Positions 33,180 to 45,799 of a stretch of DNA of 64,000 nucleotides are shown here, piece after piece (the stretch's first letter is position 1; each line of letters begins with the position of its first letter). Origin of the DNA: Pogona vitticeps. Taxonomy: Eukaryota; Chordata; Lepidosauria; Squamata; Agamidae. A program made the translations under genes and the position numbers. A model generated the notes under the pieces. That model did not search any database, had not been told where the DNA came from, and was given only the letters and a program-made list of their open reading frames with translations. The stretch spans positions 170,151,001 through 170,215,000 of the forward strand of contig NC_135787.1 in assembly GCF_051106095.1 (NCBI RefSeq), in the 5' to 3' direction.

Positions 33180-35264
33180 CTTTATTAAAAGCTTCTCACA
33201 AGCTCTCAACTACCAGTATGCCCTTATTACACCTCTTCACTGTCTCATTTAACATTGCTTTCATAAAGCCCTTGTTCAGACAGCAGAAATAATAAATTTT
33301 TGTGCTTGGGTAGCTTAAAGGAACACATTCTATTTTATCTTTTAGAGACAATTGGGTCAAAAATAGATTAAATAAAGGTAGATCTCAGAAAAATACAGAG
33401 TTGCTTTATGTTGGTCAATCAGAGCAGAGTGCTGAGCTAGATGGACAGCAGCCTTTCAAGGTGTTCAGCACTGACCCTTGCTATCATTATCTTTTTAAGC
33501 AGAGATGTCTGCAAGAGCAGTGTGTACCCTTACCACCAAACTATGGTCACTGCAGCTGAAATAGGAATAGCAGCATCACAGTTACTTACATCAGACTGTT
33601 TAATTTACAAAACGCTAGTAAAGAGAATAAGTAATTTTAGACAAATGATAGCTTTTGGATGTAAATTTTACAAAAGAAAAAACCCACATTGCTCATTAAT
33701 CTACTTGTTTATAATCATGACCATTCTGACCAATTTCACATGCTAAGATTTGTTCCCCTTTTATTTTAACACACACATTTTAGGAAATGCTGCATACAGA
33801 ATATTCATGTGAACTTCAGCTACTTTTTACAGACTATAAAAATGCTACAAAGTCAACAGGAACATGCTGAAGAGCTTTCAAATGAATCTCACAAGGCATA
33901 AACCCATTTAATCCGCAATATAGCCCCCTTATTTGAATAGGGCCACTTTGTGGTTAATGAATTTGAAGTGAAAAAATAATCTTGCTCAGGAAACCTTGAG
34001 ACTGTATGTTTTAAACTGATGTTTATGCAAGCATTAGTTCATTTTAAATCATTTTGCTTTCATCACTAGCAAATCTTGGGGACCATTTTGTTTTTCTTAT
34101 CTTCCAAGCTTACCCTATTGGTAGTAGGTTCTTTATGTTGTCATATTGAAAGTGATGAATCTAATCCATTAACAACTCTTGCTCAACAGCCTCATTTTTT
34201 ATCTCCTACAAAATAACCTGATGGCAACCTGATCCAAGCTACTGTTGGATTTATGTCCTGTGCCAAAGAAATAGATTTTAGAGTTATTTGTACTGTTGGG
34301 CTAGAAGCTACAGAAAAGTGTTTTCATTCTAGTGCCAGACATTAATTATCTGGACTGTAAACTTGGACTTACATGTCAGTTAAAAAAACTGAATACCACA
34401 AAGGATTTTCATTTTGTAGGCAGATACCAGTAAGCTACACCTGAGATTTAGCAGTCTTTGTGACTTGGTATCAAGTTCTTTTCTTTAAAAAGTGTAAAGC
34501 TTCTTCATAGACTGCACTGAAATGAGGGACATTACAAAATCTTTATAGGTTCACTAAGTAAAAATAGATTGTTTTTCACTCTAAGGCATGAATGAGTTAA
34601 TAATATACATCTATATGTGCGCGTGCACACACACACACCCCTTGTGACAGATGTCACCATTCAAAAAATTTAGAATGTACAAAAATAGTTTCAAAAAACA
34701 AAGATATATGAAGATCCTTTAGGCAGTTCAATGATTCCTTATCCAAGAAAATACAGGAGCCACAGACTTGTACTTAGAACATCAATATATTTATGGTACT
34801 GCAGAGGCTACCAACTAGTGGCACGATCCAGCCAATACTTAAGCACTTTCAAGTGATTTTAAAGGGAGACTTAAACACATATTTAAATTCCTCCCATTGA
34901 AACCAAAAGGATTTCAAAGTGCTTAACTCTGTTAGGCCATTACCTCCATTTTTATTTTCACATTTTTAGTTCAAGACTGAAAAAAAAACTACAGTGAATT
35001 AATATTCAAATGTGAGTCATCCCTTCAGACCCATGCATCTGATTACACATGTAATCAAGTCTTAACATTTCACTAGATGAGTACTTGAGGAAATCTAAAG
35101 ATTTAGATAGTTCAAAGCCAAGCTGGTTCTGTCCATTTCACATGAAAGTTACTCAAACAGTTCTTTACGCACGTCTTAAGATCTGTGGCTTCCTAGAAGT
35201 CCAAATATTTGCAGATTTCAAGCCATGCAGACACGTCCTTGATACATAGGTCTTAGCTGCTGCC
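33180..35264 (-). other. TMEM263: Probable TMEM263 3'UTR and downstream sequence
   Basis: AT-rich, mostly unique sequence directly downstream of the TMEM263 stop codon, without coding signal. It contains a short (CA)n run near 34628. The end of the transcript cannot be fixed from sequence; TTTATT (AATAAA on minus) occurs at several points, for example near 33768 and 34951. Confidence 0.45.
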
Positions 35265-35594
<330 letters not shown>

Positions 35595-35643
35595 TCAATG
35601 AACAAGTACAGTATTCTCATGACATCACATACATTACACAAAT

Positions 35644-35898
35644 AAAATCCTGTCACTTAGTGTAGTAAATTGCATTCAATTAGGCTCATTGAATCAATGG
35701 AAATTTGGTGAATCATCTCTTCCATAGGTTCTACTGATTCAAACGAGCCTACTCTTACTGTGACTATGCTAAAGTAAGCTGCAGTTAGATTACGCCTATC
35801 TGAATTAATAGAACAAAGGAGTTGACTCACCAAATCATTACTGATTAAATGGACCTACTTTTAGTGTAATTTACTTTGCTAAGCAACAGGATTTTGGC
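35644..35898. mobile_element. MITE with CCTGTTGCTTAG ends, copy C
   Basis: The left end AAAATCCTGTCACTTAGTG and right end CTAAGCAACAGGATTTTGG are inverted. The interior includes TTGACTCACCAAATCATTAC. About 255 bp, the same family as 12910, 32834 and 43021. Confidence 0.8.
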
Positions 35899-36039
35899 CC
35901 CTATATTTATTAGTTAGATTTATATCCAGCCTTTCCAGTAGCGAGTTCAGATAGCTCTTGTTTTCCTCATTTTATCGTTACTCTCTGAAACAGATCAAGC
36001 TGACAGCATGACTGTCAGGGTCACCCATGGATTTTAGTG

Positions 36040-36398
36040 CAGAGGTCCCCAACCCGCAGTCCGTGGCCTGGTGCTGGTCTGTGGCCTGAGCCGGACTGGG
36101 CCACAGAGACAGACCTCCTCCCCACCCCCCCACACTCCCCCGCACAGCCTCTGCGCATGCGCCTGCACCCACGCAAGTGATCCCCCAACCCTTTGTGCAT
36201 GCCCACGAGTGCTCCCTGCACCGCCCTTTGTGCATGCATGCATACCCCCACACGAGTGCTGCACCATCCTTTGTGCATGCACACCAGCGCACACCCCCAC
36301 ACAAGGACCCTCCCGCGCCTTTGTGCATGCGCACGAGCAAGGGGGGTGCCCTGCCTTCTCCAACCAGTCCGCAGGGTTAAAAAGGTTGGGAACCACTG
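36040..36398. mobile_element. hAT-like non-autonomous element with internal minisatellite
   Basis: It starts CAGAGGTCCCCAACCC and ends AAGGTTGGGAACCACTG. Inside, CCTTTGTGCATGC-type units recur four times at 36190-36330 with spacing of about 34-52 bases, each joined to CACGAG/CACACC. No clean target duplication is visible. Confidence 0.7.
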
Positions 36399-36860
36399 CG
36401 AAGTCTCTGTCTAACACACTGATCTAGGGTGAGCCACTTTGGGCCATTATATCTGGCTCTGCCACTGCTGGCTATGTTACTTAGGGCTGACTGACAAGTC
36501 CAACAATATCTGGGGAGCTACAATTCTTATCTACTACACCTCAATGGCCTTTTTTACTTTTGCAAATGTAGCCTAATATTAAAACACAGATTTTTTCAGA
36601 AAGAATTTTCCATTGTGGCTAATTACTAAACTTCTTGAGCCACTTTTCCCTTTATCAAATATTTGGAACCCCAACTTCTGCTTCATGCGACACATAAAAT
36701 AGATGAGTGTCTATTTTAGCACAACACAACACAATTTCAAACAGTCTCAAAATGTTTCAGCAGTACATAGGCAACTCCTTTTAACCAAGCCGTTCTAACA
36801 GCTGATCTAATTTAAAAATATTTCCAGAATTCTGCAATCTTGGGCATTTATTTGTCTATA

Positions 36861-37467
36861 CAGTGGTGCCTCACTTAACGGATGCCCCGTTTAACGACGA
36901 ATCCGCATAGCAATGCGGATTTTGTGATCGCAAAAGCGATCGCATTGTGATGTTCCCTATGGGGGAAAAGGCCCAAATGGGGCCCATAGGCCCCATTTTC
37001 CCCCAGCCGACCGGCGGAGGCTTTGGAAGGACCACGGGGGAGCCTTCCCTCACGGTCCTCGCAAAGCCTCAGCCGGCATTTTCCCCCAGCTGACCGGCGG
37101 GAGCTTCGGAAGGACCGCGACCGAAGCTCCCGCCGGTCAGCTGGGGGAAAATGCCGGCGGGCACTTCGGAAGGACCACGCGCGATCCTTCCGAAGCCCCT
37201 GCCGGTCAGCTGGGGGAAGGCCCCATTTTCGCACAGCTGATTGGCGGTTCCAAAATGGCTGCCGGATGAAGAAAATGGCCACCCACAGCGTTTTCGCACC
37301 AATTCCTCGCTTATCCTACGGAGGATTCCCGCTTAGCGGTGAGTTTACCCCCCCATAGGAACGCATTAAACTCCATTCCTATGGGGTTTTCCGTTCAGTT
37401 TAGCAATGTTTCCGGATAGCGACATTTTTCCTGGAACGGATTAACGTCACTATGTGGGGCACTACTG
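36861..37467. mobile_element. TA-flanked MITE (CAGTGGTGCCTC family), 607-bp long form
   Basis: Ends CAGTGGTGCCTCACTTAACG and GGGGCACTACTG, flanked by TA on both sides. The middle (about 37005-37230) is GC-rich with nested direct and inverted copies of 'CAGCTGACCGGCGGGAGCTT'-type units. Those units explain the ORFs on both strands, and the element carries no transposase. Confidence 0.88.
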
Positions 37468-38144
37468 TATTTTATGTCAAGCTTATTTTATATCACAACA
37501 CTGTTCAGAGTTATTATTTTAAAGATTGTAATATACAAGTGAATATTTTATTTCATCTGTTTAAAATGTTAGGATACTTCACCTAAGATGTCCATTATTT
37601 ATATTTTAGCAACATATGTATAATATGCAAATGATTTGAGAGGACTGGAATCATTATGCCAGAAAAGTAGAAAACTTCTAGACTTTTTATTCACTAGAAG
37701 AGTAACTGAAGTTCTGGCTGCCTGTTGCCCGGTCCTCCTAAATGCTCCTCCTTATAATAGCAACAAGCTCATTACTGCTGACAGACTTCATGTTTGTGGA
37801 ACATACTTTGTTTTTTTTACTAGAAACAACAACCAGAGTTTTATGCAAATTGTATACACTTAAGTAAAGAATCTTAAGCTAAGAATGTACTTGATGTGAC
37901 AGGAATGAATGACCCTTCCATGCAAAAATCCAGTCCTGGTTAATTCTCCTTTTATTCAGGTTAATTATCCTGGTTAATTCTCACTTTTATTCAGCAGTAC
38001 AGTTTGCAGGGGTGTCAGTTTTGTTGCTGCCATTCTTAAACACTGCATCAGTTAGCTCGACAAGAAATCCATTTACTGAAGTAATCTTTAACAAATACCT
38101 ATTAGCTATACCTTACTAAGACATTTTAACTTAAAGAATTACAT

Positions 38145-38148
38145 TCTC

Positions 38149-38188
<40 letters not shown>

Positions 38189-38194
38189 TCTCTC
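38145..38194. repeat. (CT)n microsatellite near the TMEM263 donor
   Basis: About 50 bases of CT with three GTCTCT interruptions. It lies about 35 bases downstream (minus strand) of the donor of the exon at 38230, so the transcript carries a GA-rich run just inside the intron. Confidence 0.9.
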
Positions 38195-38229
38195 GTGTTC
38201 GTAATAATTATACAGTTATAGAAATTTAC

Positions 38230-38293
38230 CTTCTGGTGGCACATCATTAAGATATGGGGGAACATCCTGTTCATTTTTGTCTGTTTGATTCAT
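38230..38293 (-). CDS. TMEM263: Transmembrane protein 263, first coding exon
   Basis: It encodes MNQTDKNEQDVPPYLNDVPP plus E and one base of the next codon, matching the human N-terminus ([20 protein letters not shown]). The acceptor CCTTTTAG ends at 38300; the exon begins GCAATA before the ATG. The donor GTAAAT starts at 38229. The short acidic N-terminal part faces the soluble side ahead of the membrane segments encoded by the next exon. Confidence 0.96.
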
Positions 38294-38559
38294 TATTGCC
38301 TAAAAGGAAAAAGAAAATATCTCATATATTATACAGTCCCATATGCAATTAGCTTGCTTACTGCCAGAATGTTTGTGCTATCACCATTTTGTTGAATGGT
38401 CAATATTAATAATACAGTTATAACTTTCAGTATTTTCTGTATTTAATTTCCCTCAGGCATCACTGTCTGCACTCCAGTTCAGTTCAGTACAATCCAGTAC
38501 ATTCTCTACCCTATGTACTGAATATATACCTATACCTATTCAGGAAAAAAGAAAATGTA

Positions 38560-38770
38560 GCACCTTAAAAACTGTTATATTTCAGTGTGAACTTCTGCAG
38601 ATTCATCCAACTTCTTCAGACACACTAGGTTATAAACCACAGGTTATAAACCACACAGAAGGTGTGTAAAAGCAGGGTAATCCTTTAATGTGTCACACAT
38701 TTTTGTTTTCTTTCTTTTTGCGGGGTAGGGGTCTTAAAATGCTTGCACAGACTAACACAGCACTTCCATA
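38560..38770. repeat. Dispersed repeat tail (GTAGCACCTTAAAAACTG)
   Basis: 'TGTAGCACCTTAAAAACTGT' with 'CAACTTCTTCAGACACACTA' and, after a gap, 'GCACAGACTAACACAGCACT' resemble a dispersed amniote repeat tail. Short pieces of the same type appear near 25385 and 46555. The class is unknown to me. Confidence 0.4.
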
Positions 38771-39400
38771 AATATATACCCAAGATACTACATAACATTT
38801 CATGAATCTGATAAAGTGGTCTATAGTCCATAAAAGTCTATGCTACAATCACTTCATGAAGGGAGAATCCTGTTTGATTTTGGTGTTCACAAAACCAGTC
38901 ACTGTGCAAATAGAAAGATATATATAACAAGTTATCTAGCATATCTTTGTGCAAGTGGAATCCCCCTTTTCATTAATAGGTCAGCTGCACAGTCTCCACT
39001 CGGACAAGTTAAGGCTAAGCAAATCTCCTGCCAGGAAGTGTTCCACTCTGCCGATAGTCAACAGGATATTATTGCCTTTGGTGATTAAGATACCAAAGAG
39101 TTCTTGTTTTCACAAAGGCATACACTTTTAAAGAAGCCCATTTTTCACCTGCACCCCATTGGGAAAAAACAATTCAACTGAATCCTAATATTTGCTGAAT
39201 TAGCCAATGATGCTGGTGTGTAACAAATGGCATGCCCATGCAAAAAAAAAATCACAAAATATTATTTAACAAACTGATGTACCAGCCAATAATGCTACTT
39301 TCTCTGTTAAGTACAAACATGCTATTTTCAATTTGTCAAGATACAAGATTTAATAAAAAAGGGGGGGCAGCAAACAAAATATCATTAAACTGAATGAAAG

Positions 39401-39663
39401 TACCCTGTTTCCCAAAAATAAGACAGGGTCTTATATTACTTTTTGCTCCAAAAACGCATTAGGACTTATTTTCAGGGGATGTTTTATTTTTTCATGTTCA
39501 ACCATCTACATTTATTCAAATACAGTCATGTCATGTACTGGTTGCTGCACAATGGTGGAGGGCAGGGTTTCACTTAACTATGGCTTATTTTTGTAGTACA
39601 CGCATCGTGAAATATACTAGGGCTTATTTTCAGGTTCGGTCTTATTTTAGGGGAAACAGGGTA
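39401..39663. mobile_element. MITE with TACCCTGTTTCCC ends
   Basis: TACCCTGTTTCCCAAAAATA on the left and TTTTAGGGGAAACAGGGTA on the right form inverted ends. The interior repeats 'AAGACAGGGTCTTAT' and 'GGGCTTATTTTCAGG'. A common amniote MITE; the superfamily is uncertain. Confidence 0.85.
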
Positions 39664-39696
39664 TAACACATGGATTTAGAGACAAAGACAATTTTT

Positions 39697-39734
39697 CCTT
39701 ATATTATTGTAACAAATGTTACAATAATATAAGG
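39697..39734. repeat. 18-bp palindrome with 2-base centre
   Basis: CCTTATATTATTGTAACA (39697-39714) and its exact complement (39717-39734) are separated by AA. A partial further copy (CCTTATATTATTTT) and a 20-bp direct duplication of GAAATGTGTACCAC... follow up to about 39795. This suggests local template switching. Confidence 0.85.
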
Positions 39735-41243
39735 TATTATTGTATACCTTATATTATTTTGAAATGTGTACCACAGTTGTGAAATGTGTACCACTAGCCA
39801 CTCTAACATGCTTATAAATACAATATTTAAAATTAGTATGACAAACTCATCATTAAGAGTAACAATCCATCAATCAAAGGAACACATTTCATGCTATCCA
39901 ACATTTTAATGACTATATGTTGTCCTAATGTGATTTAATGCATTTATTATCTCAGGCTGACTTACTTGTGCCATGGTTCTAAGGCAGCTGAATACAACAT
40001 CTGTTGAAGTCAGTGGGTTTTACTTTTAACTACTGTATATAAGGCAGTGTCAAAAGCTTGAAACCACATACACACATACCACACCAACTCACCATGTGGA
40101 ATCATTACAAGCAAAGTTGTATTCACATCTCATTCACAACTCTGATATAACAGATTTAGTTCATGAGGGACACACCAACTTGCTGACATGTTCTGTTTTT
40201 TAATTAGAACAATCAAGATCATGTGGAATTTTGCCAAGAGATCTGATAGATTCCATTTAGAACAACCACATATTTCCTACAGAGTTGGCTAGTTACAGCA
40301 TTGATCTCCACTTTGCCTTAGCCTGGCATAGTATCAAATTGCTTTCTGAAGGTGCCATTTTAGAAGAACAAAATGTATACTTTCAAGATGGCACAAATTA
40401 ACAGATGCTTAAAGCTGATTTTTTAACCCTCTACTATCCAACACCCTTCAGACTTTTGCTTTAAGTAAACATTTCCTCATGACATTATTGACCAACAAAC
40501 TAACATTGATCATGGTTTCACCAGCATGTGGAGATATTGTAGAATATGTATCTACTTCTAAACATTAAGACGTTTGAGCATCACAGTGTTTGTTTTTAGC
40601 ACTGCTGATTACCTGCAACCCACAGCTTCTGTCATTTAAGCAGAGTTTGAATGCTACCTGTTTCAGGTTTTAAAAAGAAATATATGCACATTAAATGTAT
40701 ATTTAAAAACTGAATTCAGTCACATATTGAAATAAAGTAGCTAACATACAGACTGCCACTGATATCTTTCAAGAAATATTCTACAGTATTATAGAATTAA
40801 ACAAACATCACACATGAACTACATACCTTTTTAATGCTCTGCTATATGTCTTCAAAGTGCCAAGATCAAGTTCTCTTCTCCTTTTTCTTATAATTAAATG
40901 GCAACATCTACATTAATAAATGAATTGTTAAATTTCAAAGGGAACAAACATTACCTCACTCTAACAGATACAAGCATTACCTCAGCCTAACAGATATTGT
41001 ACCTTGTACAATAGCAATACAGGTCTAAGACATTTCTGCAAGAAAAAACAGCTGACCCCATTCAAGAAACATGATGTATACGTAATTGAGACAATGTGTT
41101 TCCTAGAGAAGCAGTGGTTCATTCACTATTTTAACATGCATGTTTAAAAGATGAGATTCCTTCTCTCTGGGGACCATTCAATGTCTTTATAAAAAGACAA
41201 ACGCAAGAACAGGCAATACCTTTATAGGTCACTAATTAAAAAA

Positions 41244-41491
41244 TTTATTTATTTATTTATTTATTTATTGGACTTATATACCACCCCATAGCGCTACAAG
41301 CACTCTCCGGGCGGTTTACAATTTTAATTATACAGGCTACACATTGCCCCCCCCCCAGCAAGCTGGGTACTCATTTTACCGACCTCGGAAGGATGGAAGG
41401 CTGAGTCAACCTTGAGCCGGCTACCTGGGATTTGAACCCCAGGTCGTGAGCACAGTTTTAGCTGCAGTACAGCGTTTTAACCACTGCGCCA
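41244..41491 (-). mobile_element. tRNA-headed SINE, full length
   Basis: On the minus strand it reads head GGCGCAGTGGTTAAAACGCT, B-box GGGGTTCAAATCCCAGG, body GCCGGCTCAAGGTTGACTCA, then GTAAACCGCCCGGAGAGTGC and an AATAAATA tail. Promoter boxes look intact. It is the best-preserved SINE in the window and a younger relative of 32568. Confidence 0.9.
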
Positions 41492-42569
41492 TTTATATGC
41501 CTTGGTCCTGTCTTGGGCCCCGCTCTTTATTTCCAATTCCGAGTCCTTTTGGGGAAAGGGGTGGCATGGCAGAGCCTGGGAGCCTTCCATGCCATGCAAG
41601 AAGAAGGGGAGCATGGGTTGCAGAACACACACACACACACACACAAACAGAGGCAGACACAGAGGGGCCCCCCCAGCCTGACAAGGGGTGCTTCTCTCCC
41701 TCTCCCCTCCCCACCCACCTGGACCCCTTTCCTCCAGAGATGGGGGGTCGTATCCTGACCAGGTCCCCGTCTCCCTGCACCCTGGGGTCCCCTCACCCCT
41801 CAACCCCCGTCTCCACAGCCCCCCCTCCAAGGGGCGGGACTGCCTTCCCGGCTGCGAGCTTTCATGGGTAAATCCCACTTCTTCAAAGCAAGTACCAAAA
41901 GTCCAAACATTCATGGCAAGATGGGACTTGCCAGGAGGCTAAGAGACATCCAACTATTTTTCCTAGATAATTAACATGAATATGTGTTTATCCTTGTTAT
42001 TACTATGCAGTTTCCATGTATATACTCATTTTTAGCTGCTGCATGTATGTTTCTAACACTGAACATTCCTGTATAAAAAGCTGTATGATCCCTACCTATA
42101 TATCACTATATGCAGCAAATGTGCATGCACCTATTTAGCCAAGATAGCCTGACATCTATTGGGTCTTCTCATCCTATACAAAATACCTTTGTATTCCTCA
42201 GAAATGACACTGTAAATGCTGAGTGAGTGGAACTTCTTAACATAAAGCAGTACCCTATACTATAGGATTCAATAAACAAAGCCACAGCCTTGAGTTTGCA
42301 AAAGCAGAGCACAGCTGTTAAAAATCACTCATTCATAGGGTTGCCATGAGTGTGAGACAACATGACAGGACACAACGCAGGATGGGAAAGGGCAACCTGT
42401 GGCTCTCCAGATGATGTTGAACTACAACTCCTTAACAGCCCTATCCAGCATAGCCAACTGTCATGGGAAATACTCATGTTTTCTGAATGGAATTACCATA
42501 ATATAAAGGTATTATTTCTTCATGAATCTGCCAGTTAGTGCAGTCATGAACAAAACAGTGAATACAGCC

Positions 42570-42730
42570 CAATGACTAAGCATCTTGGGCTATGACCCAG
42601 ATGATCCTTGGTTCAAGTCTTGTCTCTGCCACAGAATAAGTGACATGAGAGAAGTTAGCCTAAGATAATGCCAAGTGCTCAGATCACTTAGAAAGCATCA
42701 TATAAATGCCAAATATTGTTACTATTTTAA
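42570..42730 (+). mobile_element. Old SINE (MIR-like), degraded
   Basis: B-box-like 'TCCTTGGTTCAAGTCTTGTC' and a 3' part 'AAGCATCATATAAATGCCAA' with TATTGTTACTAT resemble an ancient tRNA-derived SINE of the MIR/CORE type. Confidence 0.45.
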
Positions 42731-43020
42731 ATGGCTTTATTGGTGTCCAGCACTTGCTAGGAAATACTTTTCTTCACATTGGCAAATGAGTTGAATACCA
42801 TGCCATGCAACAGCATGTGCTATTTTTATCAATTCCGTAACTGGGCTATTCTGAATTAATTGCTTATTGCTCTTTTGCAAACTATCCCTCTGCTGATATT
42901 AATCTGACCACAAATAAAGATCATATTCTATATGGCATTGCCCACAACATTTCTCCATGCAGACTGTTTTCATATTTATAAACAAAACTCCACTAAGAGC
43001 CTAGAAGGGAGAAACTTAAA

Positions 43021-43142
43021 GCCACTAGAGTAGGCCAATTTGAATCTATGGAGCTTACAATGGAGTTGACTCACCAAATCACCACTGACTCAGTGGGCCT
43101 GCAGTAGTGCAACATATTATGCTAAACAATAGGATTTCAGCC
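43021..43142. mobile_element. MITE with CCTATTGTTTAG end, copy D (truncated)
   Basis: The right end CTAAACAATAGGATTTCAGC and the interior GTTGACTCACCAAATCACCA match the family at 12910, 32834 and 35644. The left end is missing. Confidence 0.75.
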
Positions 43143-44319
43143 TATGTCAGGTCAACCTCTACCAACATTCAAAGTGGCCTAATGCTCTTAACAAGCCCTC
43201 TCTGCTGCTGCCTTCCTCTCCAAAAACAACATTGGCCTCCCCCATTTTATAATGTTGGCACAGCAGCTTCTCAATTATGTATTAATGATCTCAGCACCTC
43301 TCAGAACCATACTTTTGTCTGGCTCCAGGTACTCAGAACAGTGCTGCAGCAATGTTCTAGGCAGGGCACGTGCATCTCTACACACTGCCAGTGTCGTACA
43401 GATTTTGTGACACAGGAAATGGGTTAGGTAGCCAAGAGTGCAATCAACAAAACTGTAGAGAAAAATCCAGACATTTAAAAAGAATTTATTTCTAGATAAG
43501 TGGGTGGGTGGGTAAGGACACATTGTTTTAGATAATTCGATGCCAAAATGAACTGGGGATAGTTTCAGCCTATCTTGCTGCGCTAACAGAGTCACTGTTT
43601 CTTTGCAATAATTTGTGCTTATGGGAATATTCTGTGCTAGCTAAAGAAACAGTCATACTGTATCAGGACAGTTTTTAGAACAGGAAAAGCAATTGGCTCC
43701 TCTCAATATTCCTCTGCAAAGGCAGGTGACTTTCATCATTGACAAAGACTCCCTTTTGCCTTGTCCTCCTCTTCTTCCATGTCTGATATTCTCCATTTTC
43801 ATATGCCAAACAATCAAATAATATAAACATAATTTATATATGGAAATTAATACTTACTAAATGTTACTTCATTTGGAATTCCCACTGTGATTTTCTACAG
43901 AAAACCTAAGAAAGTAACACGCTATTAATATTTATACACAAGTTTCTCAAAATACCACTATGAATTACACATGTGAACTGCAACACCCCCACAAAGAAAT
44001 ATAAGTAAAATATATTTATGCAGTTCATAAAGAATCAGAATTAACACAATGCTTTGAACACATAAGAACTTCTGTTTAACTACCACTTAAAAACTTCTTT
44101 CTTTGATGAATAAGTACTAAACTCCAACTAAGAGGATATATATCAATCCAGACAAGTTTAACTTCACTTAATAACACGTTCTCACATGACAGGCCAACAA
44201 TGTAAGATAAAGAGTAAATTTAGTTCTTGGTGTACTTTTAAAGCAAGGATGGAACAGGAGAAAAACTAAAGGGTTTGCAAGGGACAAAAGAAAAAGGCTC
44301 TTTTTAGAGTCAAGACTTT

Positions 44320-44392
44320 GCAGAACATAGCCACCTAGAGTGGCCTTACAGGCCAGATAGGCGGGGTATAAATCAAATAAATAAATAAATAC
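44320..44392 (+). repeat. SINE/LINE 3' tail with AAAT run
   Basis: 'CCAGATAGGCGGGGTATAAA' followed by (AAAT)n, the same tail class as at 9345 and 25330. Confidence 0.65.
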
Positions 44393-45799
44393 TGAAGAAT
44401 ATCTCAGAAGATATTGCTGAAACCATATGAAGCGAAGGGTCCCCACATCCATCTCTTGGAAGAGAGGTTTCCATTTTTGTTTTAGAATAGAGATGGTCCA
44501 GGTATAATCTATTCTTAAGGCAGAGATACCGGAGCCATACAAGCTAATCTCCACATAAGCAGCTAGACTCTTAAAAAAGGTTGGTCAGCCATCATCAGTA
44601 ATAGTTTTTAAGTATGAAGCATATACTTTCGGTAACAGCAATACTTAATACACATTTACATACCACATACAAAAGCAAACCAACATGCAAAGTACACCTT
44701 CAGAACAACAAAATTACTACAATTCTGCATAAATATTCTCAATAATTTGTTTTAATGTCACAAATACTGTAATAATGACCCAACCACCCACTACAGCTGG
44801 GAGTGGGGGGGAGGGAGAGGAAACAGCCTGAAAACAAAGTCACAGTAGGTCTATATGCAGAGACTTGGAGAATCAGCTACTTCTACTACATAGAGCTCTA
44901 AATAGGAATCCTGCAAACACAAAGAAAGAGTCCATGGATGGATCCCAGCAGTGACGTGGCAGGGATGTAACCTAGAGGCACCAAATGCTGTTGACGTGCC
45001 TGCCTGGGCTTTTCCCCCCCCAACCTCCTCGAAGAATGCGCCCACGTCTTAACATAAATGCCTGTTGCCACCGGACCGACCTACGTATCTCCTGCCAAGA
45101 AAATACTGTACTGGCGACATCCAGCACGGTCTTCACCATCTCCCTCCCTCCCATCCACCTTCAATGACAGGTTTCCATGCCATCTGCACTCGGAATTTCT
45201 AGCTTGCTTTTAAGGAGTGAATAAAGTGCGAGAGAAAGGGCTTGCAGATATCGCGTCCCTTCTCGTCCCCGGAGGTTTGCTATTACCAAGCTTTTAACAG
45301 CCCTGCAGAAAACAGGTTCTCAAGGGAAGGATGGTGGATATTTACGTCATGAACGTCAACCCCTAACGACGTTTACGGGGACGTTTGGCTTTAAAGGCTC
45401 GGTTCTCGTGGCAGATTTGAACCATTTTAGATTTTATCTCCACGGCTTTAATCCTCTGCACGCTTACCCGGGAGTGAAGCCCTAAGGAGTAGTGACGGAC
45501 TTAATTCGGAGAAAAACACGTACAGGGTTGCTCTGAAAACCGTTTCGAAGGCAGGAAAGAAGTGCAACAGCTCCTCCTAGGCAAACCTACACTCATATAT
45601 ATTTTTTAAAGCAAGTCACTCCCTCTCCATCCCCCAACCTCTGTTTCCCTTCATACCCCCCTAAAAAAAATTATAAACAGAAACAGAAAAACAGGCGGGA
45701 AGGGGTATGTGTCTCCTCATGCAAAACGGAGTTCCTCAGGTAAATTTAGAAGGGAAAAGCCGCCCTCCAGTCAGTCACGGCCGCCCTTCCTTAGCCGAC

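Noticed and set aside
33380-33500. Possible SINE tail ('GAGCTAGATGGACAGCAGCC')
   Set aside because: Only a short stretch resembles the tail of the 50938-type SINE and no head is visible. Too weak to list.
36021-36427. ORFs of up to 127 codons on both strands
   Set aside because: They fall inside a hAT-like element with an internal GTGCATGC minisatellite, which explains the Cys/His-rich repeats.
36875-37358. ORFs of 77-135 codons on both strands
   Set aside because: They come from the GC-rich nested repeats of the TA-flanked MITE.
41446-41942. Pro-rich ORFs around an (AC)n repeat
   Set aside because: No family similarity, open on both strands, and adjacent to a SINE. No splice sites support an exon.
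44168-44554. 128-codon minus-strand ORF
   Set aside because: It includes the SINE/LINE tail at 44320-44392 and has no coding character elsewhere.
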